From Paraglaciecola arctica BSs20135 (GTDB lineage: Bacteria; Pseudomonadota; Gammaproteobacteria; Enterobacterales; Alteromonadaceae), in contig NZ_BAEO01000007.1 in NCBI RefSeq assembly GCF_000314995.1, positions 62,001 to 126,000 on the forward strand: a DNA stretch of 64,000 bases, in the 5' to 3' direction. This document shows, one piece after another, positions 44,325-51,909 of the stretch (positions are counted from its first letter, which is position 1; each line of letters starts with the position of its first letter). The position numbers and the translations under genes are program-made. The notes below the pieces were generated by a model that saw nothing but the letters and a program-made list of their open reading frames with translations, was not told the origin of the DNA and searched no databases.

Positions 44325-44654
44325 TTACTCGTCCTCATCCAATAACGGAGCATCTAAGTCTATATCAACACCTTGAACCAATGCATCGACACTTTCGCGC
44401 ATACTTGCTGATAACGGTTCAATCTTTCCAGAGTTAGCCTGCATATCACGCGCTATAAATGCTAAGAATTCACCAATAATCGGGTCGTTTTGTTGTGCTG
44501 CTGCACGCGAGATAACAACGCTGCCATCAGACTGAATTGCATATTTTATTTTGTCTTTCTTTCCTAAGTGTAACGCCTGACGAACAGAACTAGGCACTGT
44601 AGTTTGAAAACGGTCTGTGAGTGTTGATTCAGTTTCTAAAGCAACTTGAGCCAT
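44325..44654 (-). CDS. prlF: PrlF-family antitoxin, copy 2 (intact)
   Basis: A 109-residue antitoxin. The N-terminal swapped-hairpin AbrB-type DNA-binding domain (T-L-T-D-R-F-Q-T-T-V-P-S-S-V-R-Q-A-L, residues about 10-28, then I-K-Y-A-I-Q-S-D-G-S-V) is complete. The C-terminal acidic tail (D-L-D-A-P-L-L-D-E-D-E) would bind the toxin. AGAGGTTGTT precedes the ATG. This is the likely neutraliser for both YhaV copies in the window. Confidence 0.92.
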   Translation of the reverse strand: MAQVALETESTLTDRFQTTVPSSVRQALHLGKKDKIKYAIQSDGSVVISRAAAQQNDPIIGEFLAFIARDMQANSGKIEPLSASMRESVDALVQGVDIDLDAPLLDEDE

Positions 44655-45089
44655 AACAACCTCTATCTTTTACTTCTATTAAGAGTTTTTATTTTAGTAT
44701 GAATGAACAGGTAATGCAAATGCATTGCCTGTTCTGATGGGGCTAGAAAATACTCTGGTCACTTACAATTAACTGGGCAGGAAAACTATCGGGGTCAGAA
44801 CAAAGTTGAATCAATAAACAGGACTGTCATCAAAGTGGTTGTTTATAAAAGAATGGATTCCGGCCTAAAAGCACACCGGAATGACGTAAGTAATCAGTAG
44901 GATCGTAAATCCAATAAACAGGACAGACATGATAATTAGGTTCAGGCTTACGCTACTTAACTCTGCACTACGACCCCTTTTTCACGTTCCAGTCAATCGT
45001 CATCAAAGCCATTAACAACCAAACTCAAGTTGTAAAGTACAAAATTTAGTACGTAATTAAGTCTATTGTTATGTTCTTTAGGTGCGTAT
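44655..45089. other. Repeat-bearing spacer upstream of prlF
   Basis: Contains two short repeats AATAAACAGGAC (about 44813 and 44911) of the same kind as the tandem array at 49710-49763. It also has a REP-like palindrome near 44847-44885 (GGATTCCGGCC and CACCGGAATGACG). From about 45012 it shares the promoter region of the Phd-like remnant at 42195. No gene was found. Confidence 0.6.
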
Positions 45090-45222
45090 ATGTCAGTGCA
45101 ATTAATTTTGGCCGAAAAAACGGTTTCGGTTTCTGAGTTAAGAAAAAAGCCGATGGATTAATTTATAGATGAGCCAGTAGCCGTTTTATCTAATAACAAG
45201 ACTGCTGGGTATATCATTACCA
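45090..45222 (+). pseudogene. Second Phd/StbD-type antitoxin relic with a nonsense codon
   Basis: Same start as the relic at 42263, but the codon for Y in P-M-D-Y-F is TAA. After the stop, the frame continues E-P-V-A-V-L-S-N-N-K-T-A-G-Y-I-I-T-S, more of the antitoxin than the first copy retains, and ends where the next gene's 3' end begins (45217). No toxin gene follows. Confidence 0.8.
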
Positions 45223-45636
45223 GCTTTCAGCCTCAAAGCGAGCAACTCTTGCCTCTGCCTCGGTGCAATGGGTAAGTAATACCAATTTTGATAACGTAAT
45301 ACTTGGGGTTTGCGTGATCAATCGAATCAACTTTGCTTCTAATGTTTCTAATTTATCAGCATGTCCCAATAAAGCAGTTTCAATCTTCCTGATAAGGTAA
45401 TGAAACTCACCATCACCTTGTTTATTTAACTTATGTGAAATCATTTGATGTGCTTTTAGCTGCACGACGTAAGTTTGAATCTTTATCGCATCACCCGTTA
45501 CACTCCAATTTCTTGAGCGACGTACTCGTTTTAATTCGCATTCATACTGTAATGCAATTGCTTTAGCTTGTTTAGCGGTCTCGCCCCCGATCCGGTGAAT
45601 GAGAGAAGGAAGCGCAATGATAATATCTTCATTCAT
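45217..45636 (-). CDS. Small basic protein, possibly ribosome-recycling-factor-like family
   Basis: A 139-residue protein. Its N-terminal L-P-S-L-I-H-R-I-G-G-E and E-L-K-R-V-R-R-S-R-N-W pattern and C-terminal T-L-S-K-L-V-L-L-T-H-C-T-E-A-E-A-R-V-A-R-F recall a small family annotated as ribosome-recycling-factor-like in Shewanella and Vibrio relatives; I am not certain of this. It has a helical middle and is basic at the centre. It is intact but surrounded by decayed genes. Confidence 0.55.
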   Translation of the reverse strand: MNEDIIIALPSLIHRIGGETAKQAKAIALQYECELKRVRRSRNWSVTGDAIKIQTYVVQLKAHQMISHKLNKQGDGEFHYLIRKIETALLGHADKLETLEAKLIRLITQTPSITLSKLVLLTHCTEAEARVARFEAESW

Positions 45637-45786
45637 GGCTGTGAGTGCGTAAGTTTAATAAGGCTTTATGACTACCTATTAAATCATTAAGTAGGATATT
45701 TCCCCACTTGTTTCTTATTTTTGCTATTCAATGAATAAATCAAAAGAACGAGTGCTATTAAGCACCGAAGCGCTCTGTAGATAAAA

Positions 45787-45890
45787 GGGGGGCGAACCAA
45801 CTCCGCCCTTAGTTGCATTGCCTTTACCCTTAAAGCGCAGCCATCACCATACCCATTGCTTGCATAAAAACATACATAGTTGCAGCTCTG
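45787..45890 (-). pseudogene. 3' fragment of a second tag gene
   Basis: The minus-strand sequence matches the 3' end of the intact tag gene at 47428-47560, including the frame G-C-A-L-R-V-K-A-M-Q-L-R-A-E-L-V-R-P. It has a short internal deletion (the N-D-H-A segment) and nothing upstream. It is a duplicated scrap. Confidence 0.82.
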
Positions 45891-46045
45891 TTTCGATTGC
45901 TGCAGTTGGATAATAGTGGCGAACAGGGCTATAAATATGGGTTGGCTATTAACAGCGCTTCGAGCTTTGACAAAAGCAGTTTCGCAGGCGATTCTTGGGA
46001 TCCGGTTCACAAACTGCTCTCTTGTTGGTTTTTTTCGCAGGAGGT
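45889..46045 (+). pseudogene. Possible coding relic of unknown protein
   Basis: One plus-strand frame reads G-Y-K-Y-G-L-A-I-N-S-A-S-S-F-D-K and then D-S-W-D-P-V-H-K-L-L-S before losing sense. The composition looks like real protein rather than random translation, but there is no start and I do not recognise it. Support is weak. Confidence 0.3.
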
Positions 46046-46182
46046 TGCTGGGAATATTGCAACGTAAAAGACTTCAAATATACAGGGGCTGATATCCTCA
46101 GCGCTACGGGGTAAATAGGTAAACTGCCCCTGAAGTTTCTGAGAAATTTGTTACACTGTGTCTTTTTTGACAGGAAACAAAG

Positions 46183-46860
46183 ATGCTAAAACTCCACGGA
46201 TTCTCTTCCAGTAATTACTACAACGTACCCAAGCTCGCCCTGCTTGAAAAAGGCCTGCCGTTTGAAGAGGTCGTGTCCTATACCGGCGTCGGTCCGAAAT
46301 ACAGGCCTGAGTATCTGCAGAAGAGCCCTTTGGGCAAAGTACCTTGCCTTGAGACACCGGAAGGCTTTATCAGCGAGTCCCTGGCGATCCTTGAATACAT
46401 CGAGCGGGCGCATCCAGAACCTTCCCTGTTACCCGACACGCCGTTTGGTGTTGCCAAAGTACAGGAGTTTTCGCTGTTCATAGAGCTGTATTTTGAGCTG
46501 GTGGCACGCCGATTGATTCCGAACCTGCTAAGCGGCAGACAAGCGGATCCGGCGGTGCTTAAGGAAGTAGAATCAGGTCTTACTAAAGCAGCCGCTGCGC
46601 TGCCGACATTATCCAGCTTTGAAACCTTTGCTTATGGCGATCAATTTACGCTGGCCGATATCGCCGCGATCCTGAACTTGCCCGTCGTCCGCAACGTGGG
46701 CAACCGGTTCTTTAACAAAGATCCCTTGGCTGCAGTGCCCGGCCTGAGCGACTACTGTGCACGCATGGAAGAGCGACCTCACGTCAAAACCATCCGCGCC
46801 GATGCCGCAGCTGACAGGCCGGGTTTTATGGCACATTTGAAGGAACTCTACGGGATTTAG
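46183..46860 (+). CDS. Glutathione S-transferase
   Basis: A 225-residue cytosolic GST. The N-terminal thioredoxin-like domain (residues 1-80) has F-S-S-S-N-Y-Y-N near the active-site turn, S-P-L-G-K-V-P-C-L (cis-Pro loop) at 48-56 and E-S-L-A-I-L-E-Y-I at 65-73. The helical C-terminal domain carries the N-capping motif F-T-L-A-D-I-A near 150. AGGAAACA lies before the ATG. Base composition is clearly more GC-rich than the genes around it, which suggests acquisition from another genome. Confidence 0.92.
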   Translation: MLKLHGFSSSNYYNVPKLALLEKGLPFEEVVSYTGVGPKYRPEYLQKSPLGKVPCLETPEGFISESLAILEYIERAHPEPSLLPDTPFGVAKVQEFSLFIELYFELVARRLIPNLLSGRQADPAVLKEVESGLTKAAAALPTLSSFETFAYGDQFTLADIAAILNLPVVRNVGNRFFNKDPLAAVPGLSDYCARMEERPHVKTIRADAAADRPGFMAHLKELYGI

Positions 46861-47067
46861 CATAAAGAGGCGGGGTAGCAAGCAGTGACAAAGTCGAGCA
46901 CCGCCACAGATAAGTCTGTTTGAATAAAAGCCGTTCATCATCATAAGCAATATTCAGAGCTGGTTTGCACAACAGCGGGAGGCGCTTGTTCTGAATTATG
47001 TGAAAACAGTTGAGTAATAGGAGAGAAGTGGCTGACAGCTAATTACAATAATTACAAAGCCACCCAT
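46861..47067. other. Spacer after the GST gene
   Basis: About 200 bases without a recognised feature. GC content falls again to that of the island. No attC-like structure (no GTTRRRY/RYYYAAC pair) was seen. Confidence 0.5.
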
Positions 47068-47379
47068 GTTTAAAACAATACCTTTGCAGAACTAGCAACT
47101 TCTCTTAATGAGGCAAAAGAACATAGCGAAGGGAAACTAACCTTAAAAACCCACGAGGTTAAAATTGTTGATGAACTGGTAATTTTACCCAATGAAATTT
47201 TGTCTATTCGTGAAAAATTTAATATGTCTCGTGGCGTATTTGCTAATTACTTACACACATCAGTGCGCACTTTAGAAAATTGGGAGCAAGGGCGCAGTGC
47301 GCCCAATGGACAAGCGGTAACCTAGTTGAAATTAGTACAATCTCATCCCGAAACCTTATCGCATATTGCAGCGTTGTAA
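47068..47379 (+). pseudogene. Xre/HigA-type antitoxin, frameshifted and with a stop
   Basis: From 47093 the frame reads F-A-E-L-A-T-S-L-N-E-A-K-E-H, then I-L-S-I-R-E-K-F-N-M-S-R-G-V-F-A and T-L-E-N-W-E-Q-G-R-S-A-P-N-G-Q-A, an Xre antitoxin with its helix-turn-helix. The ATG at 47068 is in another frame, and a TAG interrupts the frame after Q-A-V-T; the tail continues K-L-V-Q-S-H-P-E-T-L to 47379. No toxin gene is adjacent. It is a dead antitoxin. Confidence 0.82.
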
Positions 47380-47427
47380 TTCTTAGGACTGAATAAGTAG
47401 GTCCGTTATTTTAAGCAAAGCTCCAAG

Positions 47428-48033
47428 CTAAGGCCGAACCAACTCCGCCCTTAGCTGCATCGCCTTTACCCTCAAAGCGCAACCATCAGCATGATCATTC
47501 ACCATACCCATGGCTTGCATAAAAGCATACATAGTAGTGGGGCCAACAAATTTCCAACCGCGTTTTTTTAAGTCTTTAGATAACGCGACAGATTCTTCGC
47601 ATGTGGCCATAAACCCTGGGGCAATAGTTTCATCTCGCTTTGGCTCAAATTGCCAAAAGTAATGAGCTAATGAATCAAATTCCGCCATCATTTGTTGCGC
47701 CCGCTTGGCGTTGTTTATGGTGGCAGTGATTTTGCCGCGATGCCGCACTATGCCTGCGTTTAGCACTAAACGCTCAACATCGTCATCGGTAAATTTAGCC
47801 ACAAGATTAAAATCGAAATTAGCAAAGGCGGCTCTGAAATTGTCACGCTTTACCAAAATAGTTAGCCAGCTCAGGCCTGACTGAAATCCTTCTAAACAAA
47901 TCTTTTCGAAGAGTCGTTGATCATCGGTAACGGGGTAGCCCCATTCGTTTTCGTGATACGCAACATACTGAGGCGTTGCCTGACACCAAGCACATCGTAC
48001 TTTGCCATCCTCGGCGGTATAGATTTCTGACAT
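47428..48033 (-). CDS. tag: DNA-3-methyladenine glycosylase I
   Basis: Tag excises 3-methyladenine from alkylated DNA. The 201-residue protein has the zinc ligands and active-site segments of the family: R-C-A-W-C near residue 13, Y-H-E-N-E-W-G-Y-P near 27, E-x-F-Q-S-G-L-S-W near 48, H-R-G-K-I near 95, and a C-terminal G-M-V-N-D-H-A-D-G-C. Length is normal. A 3' fragment of the same gene lies at 45787-45890. It is followed upstream on the strand by a DUF2293 gene 13 bases away, suggesting co-transcription. Confidence 0.93.
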   Translation of the reverse strand: MSEIYTAEDGKVRCAWCQATPQYVAYHENEWGYPVTDDQRLFEKICLEGFQSGLSWLTILVKRDNFRAAFANFDFNLVAKFTDDDVERLVLNAGIVRHRGKITATINNAKRAQQMMAEFDSLAHYFWQFEPKRDETIAPGFMATCEESVALSKDLKKRGWKFVGPTTMYAFMQAMGMVNDHADGCALRVKAMQLRAELVRP

Positions 48034-48046
48034 AGTTACATCTCAC

Positions 48047-48727
48047 TTATTTTGTATGTAATACCGTATAAAGTGGGCAAGCCTTAAAATCGACATCAGC
48101 TCCACTGCGGTACTTTGCTAGAATTCGTTCCGATTGACGGGCTATCTGTCGCCTTAGTTCGCGCCTTGCGCCCTTAACACTGGGAACAGGTGTTGAATCA
48201 TAAGCACTGGTTTGATGTCGCATCCAGGCCATGACTGCCATGGCCGCCTTATCTTCCAAGGTGACTGATGAGCTACGGGCTACTGTACCGCTGCCCACGG
48301 GCACCGCATGTTCTTTTACCAACTTTGACAACTGCTCAACCAAAAGCTGATGTTTTGGGTCGAAGTTGAGAAATTGCATGATCTCTTGTTGAAAGTCTTC
48401 GCCGAAGACCGTTTCCTTTGCTTCGCGGTGAACTTTGGCCTGGGCTAATTTCTTTTGATGTTTGGGATCGGCTCGTTGCGCTTCGACAAGTGTTATCGCT
48501 TCTTCAATCTGTTCTTTTGCAGCCCAAACGCCGTGAGAAAATGCCTTGCGGCCTTTTTTTTCCTGAACTGTCCAAGTCGGCCCTAAGGATTTTAACTTGC
48601 GTGTAACCGAGGCATCTCCGGCAGGTAAATTTTCCCAACCTGTCGGCACTGTAAAAACCTTGCCCGTTTTATCTTTAAGGCTATTATCGGAATTGGTGAT
48701 TAAAAAGCTGCGTGTTTCTGTAGGCAT
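48047..48727 (-). CDS. DUF2293-family protein
   Basis: A 226-residue protein. The C-terminal DUF2293 domain has H-Q-T-S-A-Y-D-S near residue 170, then K-G-A-R-R-E-L-R-R-Q-I-A-R-Q-S near 186-200. The domain resembles RNA/DNA-binding helical modules but its function is not known. The N-terminal half is charged (K-x-x-K-R motifs). Two short remnants of its 3' end occur in the prlF-yhaV duplicates. It is 13 bases upstream of tag. Confidence 0.82.
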   Translation of the reverse strand: MPTETRSFLITNSDNSLKDKTGKVFTVPTGWENLPAGDASVTRKLKSLGPTWTVQEKKGRKAFSHGVWAAKEQIEEAITLVEAQRADPKHQKKLAQAKVHREAKETVFGEDFQQEIMQFLNFDPKHQLLVEQLSKLVKEHAVPVGSGTVARSSSVTLEDKAAMAVMAWMRHQTSAYDSTPVPSVKGARRELRRQIARQSERILAKYRSGADVDFKACPLYTVLHTK

Positions 48728-48912
48728 TTATTACTTCCATGGGTGTTTCAGCTTTCTTCGGTTCAATTTTTCGATTCAGTTCTCGATTCAATTGCCACCA
48801 AAAATAGCAACATCAGGCTCTTCTTCCAGAGAGCTGAAGAAGACTCTTTACTCTGTAAACGTTGAAATATTTAATTGTGGATTGTACTGGGTATTTGCAA
48901 TCCGCGAAATAC

Positions 48913-48953
48913 AAAAGGGGGAGTGAATTTTATTACTATTCACTCCCCCTTTT
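48913..48953. terminator. Strong bidirectional terminator
   Basis: A 15-base perfect stem, AAAAGGGGGAGTGAA (48913-48927) with its complement at 48939-48953, loop of 11 and T runs on both sides. It lies downstream of the minus-strand FKBP gene and serves it. Confidence 0.85.
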
Positions 48954-49000
48954 TTCCGGAATGAAACTCTCTCCGGGCCATTTTTGCTGGTCTTATTAAC

Positions 49001-49498
49001 TTAACTTGCTGCTTGTTCTTGGTGTTGATGGCCGCCTTCACCATGAACATGGCCATGAGTGAGTTCTTCTTCAGTCGCTTCTCTCACTTCAATTACCGAG
49101 CCTGAAAAATGCAGTATTTTACCTGATAACGGGTGATTAGGATCGACTGTGATTTCATCACCGTCAACTTTAGCGATCGTCAATTGAACCGGGCCGTTTT
49201 GAGCTTGGGCAGTAAAAACCATGCCTGTTTCAATGCTTTCAACGCCTTCAAATACCTCGCGAGGCACAACTTGTAGAATTTCTTCATTGTATTCACCGTA
49301 GGCATCGGCCGGTTCAACGGTTACATCAAACTCTTCACCAGGGGCTTTACCCACAAGTGCAGCTTCTAAACCGGGAATAATATTGCCTTGGCCATGTAAA
49401 TATACCAGTGGTGCAGCCCCTTCTGAGCTATCAACAACTTGGCCTTCGGTGTCTTTCACTGTGTAGTTCAAAGATACTACTTTTTGATCTGTAATCAT
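49001..49498 (-). CDS. slyD: FKBP-type peptidyl-prolyl isomerase, SlyD-like
   Basis: About 165 residues from ATG 49498, which has AGGAGAG upstream; the earlier ATG at 49513 contains that ribosome-binding site and is rejected. The FKBP fold is split by the IF chaperone insert (residues about 70-120), as in SlyD. Motifs are Y-L-H-G-Q-G-N-I-I-P-G-L-E near 37-49, D-A-Y-G-E-Y near 73-78, and P-N-H-P-L-S-G-K near 127. The His-rich tail (G-H-V-H-G-E-G-G-H-Q-H) can bind nickel or other metals. Cytoplasmic folding helper. Confidence 0.9.
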   Translation of the reverse strand: MITDQKVVSLNYTVKDTEGQVVDSSEGAAPLVYLHGQGNIIPGLEAALVGKAPGEEFDVTVEPADAYGEYNEEILQVVPREVFEGVESIETGMVFTAQAQNGPVQLTIAKVDGDEITVDPNHPLSGKILHFSGSVIEVREATEEELTHGHVHGEGGHQHQEQAAS

Positions 49499-49709
49499 TT
49501 TCTCTCCTGTCATATTTAGTCAGTTGTATTTATAGCGAAGGTGGATGCCACCAATATTCAAGTCGCTCAAGCACAATTGCACTATAAATGTCTCACCATA
49601 AGAATTTGGGGCCTTCTCACTCAATTCAAGGGGGGCCATAGAACTTAGCGCTGACACTTGTTGGCAGATCCTCTGCGCTTAGGATCACTAAAATCAGAAA
49701 AAATAAACA

Positions 49710-49763
49710 GAAATAAACAGGACAGCCAAAATAAACAGGACAGCCAAAATAAACAGGACAGCC
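49710..49763 (+). repeat. Three tandem 18-base repeats
   Basis: The unit AAAATAAACAGGACAGCC is repeated three times with no change in period (49710-49727, 49728-49745, 49746-49763), preceded by a partial unit at 49701. Single relatives occur at about 44813 and 44911 in this island. Confidence 0.88.
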
Positions 49764-50037
49764 ATGTTAATCTCTCATCGAAAAAAAAGAACTGTTCTTA
49801 ACTCTTTAGTAAAACCTCTGGAGGCTTTGCCATTGCCTTTCCCGCAATTAAAGTTTGAGCACAATAAGCCATTTTATGGGTACTCTTTTTTGCTGTTCCA
49901 TATTGACAGGATAAATATAGAACAGCTTCAGCTGGTCTTTAGGTAAAGGTCTGGATCTACTTTTTAAAAAGAGTATCTGGCTAGAAGAGATTCTAGCCAA
50001 AAACCATCAGGACGCAGCGCTGCTACGCGCCCTTAAA
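49764..50037. repeat. Decayed composite repeat (E/A type)
   Basis: Words from unit E (TTTCCCGCAATTAAAGTTTG and GCACAATAAGCCATTTTA near 49839-49880) are followed by GAGATTCTAGCCAAAAACCA and a diverged TCAGGACGCAGCGCTGC end. Part of an upstream plus-strand frame is not a gene. Confidence 0.65.
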
Positions 50038-50038
50038 A

Positions 50039-50683
50039 TTACGCTTGTTTTTTAAACCTACGTAAACCTAACCCCATCAAGCCAAATGCAAAAATAGCCG
50101 TGTTAGAAGGAGCAGAAACATCACTCGTGGGTGCTTGAATAGCAAATGACCGCAAGTTATTGAACCCAATGAAGGCGTTGCTAAATTGTATGTATTTTAT
50201 GGTGTTGGATGCGCTGTTGAACCCGAGGTCGAACCCTGAGTTATCTGCCGCTCCAGTGTCGAAGTTTAATGTGTGAGATTCTATCAGAGTAAAACTCTCA
50301 TCAAAAATACTCATTATCGGGATCCCGCCCCATTTCGGGTTATAATTCACAAATGCTAAAACTTCGCTTACCGCGGAGTCAAATTCTATGGTCAGATCAC
50401 CGATTGATTCATTTAGCCCTATCATATCCATTGAATTCCAAGTTCCGTTGGGGTTGAACTTATATGCACCCTCATATCCATATAGTGAATATGAGGATGT
50501 GGATGAATATGTGATGCCACTTTCTGCTATAGTCCCAGCTGTGTAGTAAACACTGCTAATAAACTCATGGGTGGCAGCCCCTGAGGATATGCTGGTTATT
50601 AACCCTGCGTTAGCGATATTGAGCACACAACTGGTAGATAAAATAATGCCTGCGAATAGTGTTTTTAGAAAATTAGATTTCAT
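50039..50683 (-). CDS. Exported PEP-CTERM-type protein 1
   Basis: About 214 residues from ATG 50683 (AGGAAT upstream). A signal peptide ends near N-I-A-N-A-G. The mature part is beta-rich and Ser/Tyr/Asn-rich, with no catalytic motif. The C-terminus is S-A-P-S-N-T-A-I-F-A-F-G-L-M-G-L-G-L-R-R: a P-x-x-hydrophobic helix and basic end, the exosortase sorting signal in a variant (A-P-S-N rather than P-E-P). Such proteins are cleaved and retained by exosortase during export of polysaccharide. The shared motif lies about 160 bases upstream. Confidence 0.82.
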   Translation of the reverse strand: MKSNFLKTLFAGIILSTSCVLNIANAGLITSISSGAATHEFISSVYYTAGTIAESGITYSSTSSYSLYGYEGAYKFNPNGTWNSMDMIGLNESIGDLTIEFDSAVSEVLAFVNYNPKWGGIPIMSIFDESFTLIESHTLNFDTGAADNSGFDLGFNSASNTIKYIQFSNAFIGFNNLRSFAIQAPTSDVSAPSNTAIFAFGLMGLGLRRFKKQA

Positions 50684-51169
50684 TTGATATTCCTTTTTAA
50701 CCAATTCAATTATTTGAACGGCCAACGTTAATAAAATAAGCTACAAACTCCATGATCTAGCGTGCTTTTGCGTGGCGATTTAGCCTAATATTTTGTTTTC
50801 AAAATATTATTTTCGGTGATTATAGAAAGTTTTAAATTGCTCTACTATCCGATTTTCGCAAACCCTAGTTAAATATCTTTAATCTTGAATTGGATTTATT
50901 CTGCAGCGTATTCAGTCATTTTTATTTGACGTAAAAATACATGGTTAGGGAATAGCGTTCGCTGGAGAGTGTTACGAGGATAAAGTTGGCTGCATTTTTC
51001 CAAGTAACTACTTGGAATACCACGCTAGGTGAAATTAGTTGTCACTTAAAATGTGTTTGGATTAAGTCGTTGTATGAGTAATGGTATCAAGGGCGCTTTC
51101 AAACCCCCTTGATTATATGAGTCATGCTGTCTGGTAAAGCATGAGCACTTTTTTAAGACGAGCGGTATA
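50684..51169. promoter_or_regulatory. Upstream region with the shared motif and palindromes
   Basis: Holds the motif CTATCCGATTTTCGCAAA at 50845-50862. Further on are a palindrome with 8-base arms (TCCAAGTA and TACTTGGA, 50999-51016) and two hairpins downstream of PEP-CTERM protein 2: ATCAAGGG (51086-51093) with 51106-51113, and TCATGCT (51122-51128) with 51138-51144. No gene was seen. Confidence 0.65.
50845..50862 (-). promoter_or_regulatory. Shared regulatory motif, site 1 (PEP-CTERM protein 1)
   Basis: The plus-strand sequence CTATCCGATTTTCGCAAA is about 162 bases upstream of the minus-strand start at 50683. A TTAAAT follows 24 bases after the motif start. The sequence is identical at 52770 and 55513. 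Confidence 0.75.
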
Positions 51170-51793
51170 TTAAACGCTATATTTACGACGCATCACGAGG
51201 CCGAATAAACCTAATGCCATCAACAAAACACTAGCAGGCTCTGAGACTTCTGGCGTATCAACAATCAAAGCTTCGCCGAAGTCAAAATCATCTATAGCAA
51301 TAGCAGAATCATTGGGGGAGACTGAATTCCATGAGAAAGTTTTCACATTGTCCCAGCCAGCAAAAACAACTTGTTGCCAAGATGCAGTGATGTCGACCGA
51401 TAGAGAATAAAGCACATTACCGCCTACACCATCTAAACCTTGGAAAAGCACAGTAGCGTCACCCAGCCTAGCATCGGCATGAACAAACAAACTGTTAAGT
51501 GAAAAGTTACCTACATCTCGGGTAAATTCAGCAAATGAATCAGGCGCATTCAGCATAAATTTATCACCGCTATTCGCCGTCGGTGTAGTAAAAAAACACG
51601 TGCTAGTATTATTAAACCCGCCAGAACTAACGCCTGCGCCTGGTCCGGAACGATTACTTAATGTAAACCCATCAACGGTTCCCCCAAAACCTATATTACA
51701 ACTAGAGGGATTCGTCGTAGATTCAAAATCAATCAGAGTGGCATTGGCTGAGGTAATAAATAACCCCAAACATATTACTATTAATTTTTTCAT
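51170..51793 (-). CDS. Exported PEP-CTERM protein 2
   Basis: A 207-residue protein with signal peptide ending near S-A-N-A-T. The N-terminal mature part (F-E-S-T-T-N-P-S-S-C and G-F-G-G-T-V-D-G-F-T-L) is a jelly-roll-like beta domain seen in many PEP-CTERM proteins. The C-terminal sorting signal is S-E-P-A-S-V-L-L-M-A-L-G-L-F-G-L followed by M-R-R-K. It lies between the other two PEP-CTERM genes. No perfect copy of the shared motif is upstream. Confidence 0.87.
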   Translation of the reverse strand: MKKLIVICLGLFITSANATLIDFESTTNPSSCNIGFGGTVDGFTLSNRSGPGAGVSSGGFNNTSTCFFTTPTANSGDKFMLNAPDSFAEFTRDVGNFSLNSLFVHADARLGDATVLFQGLDGVGGNVLYSLSVDITASWQQVVFAGWDNVKTFSWNSVSPNDSAIAIDDFDFGEALIVDTPEVSEPASVLLMALGLFGLVMRRKYSV

Positions 51794-51909
51794 TAAATTT
51801 TCCTTAGTTTAACTGAAGTTAGTCCTATTTCTGCAATTCAAAATTAATTTTAGAGGCAAAATATTTGTTATATCATCTAAATTTAATCTGAAAAAACAGA
51901 CAATGATTA

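Noticed and set aside
45687-46010. A 107-residue minus-strand gene
   Set aside because: Its middle is the duplicated 3' end of tag and the rest has no protein character.
48597-48926. Plus-strand gene of 109 residues
   Set aside because: Starts antisense to the DUF2293 gene and has no recognisable domain; looks like a shadow frame.
33349-50038. Chromosomal integron cassette array
   Set aside because: TA modules, GST, tag and repeats recall integron cassettes, but no integrase is present and the repeats lack GTTRRRY/RYYYAAC attC ends. Genes also lie on both strands.
51815-51835. Fourth copy of the PEP-CTERM regulatory motif upstream of protein 2
   Set aside because: The sequence TAGTCCTATTTCTGCAA has some likeness but needs gaps, and the distance to the start codon is much shorter than at the other three sites.
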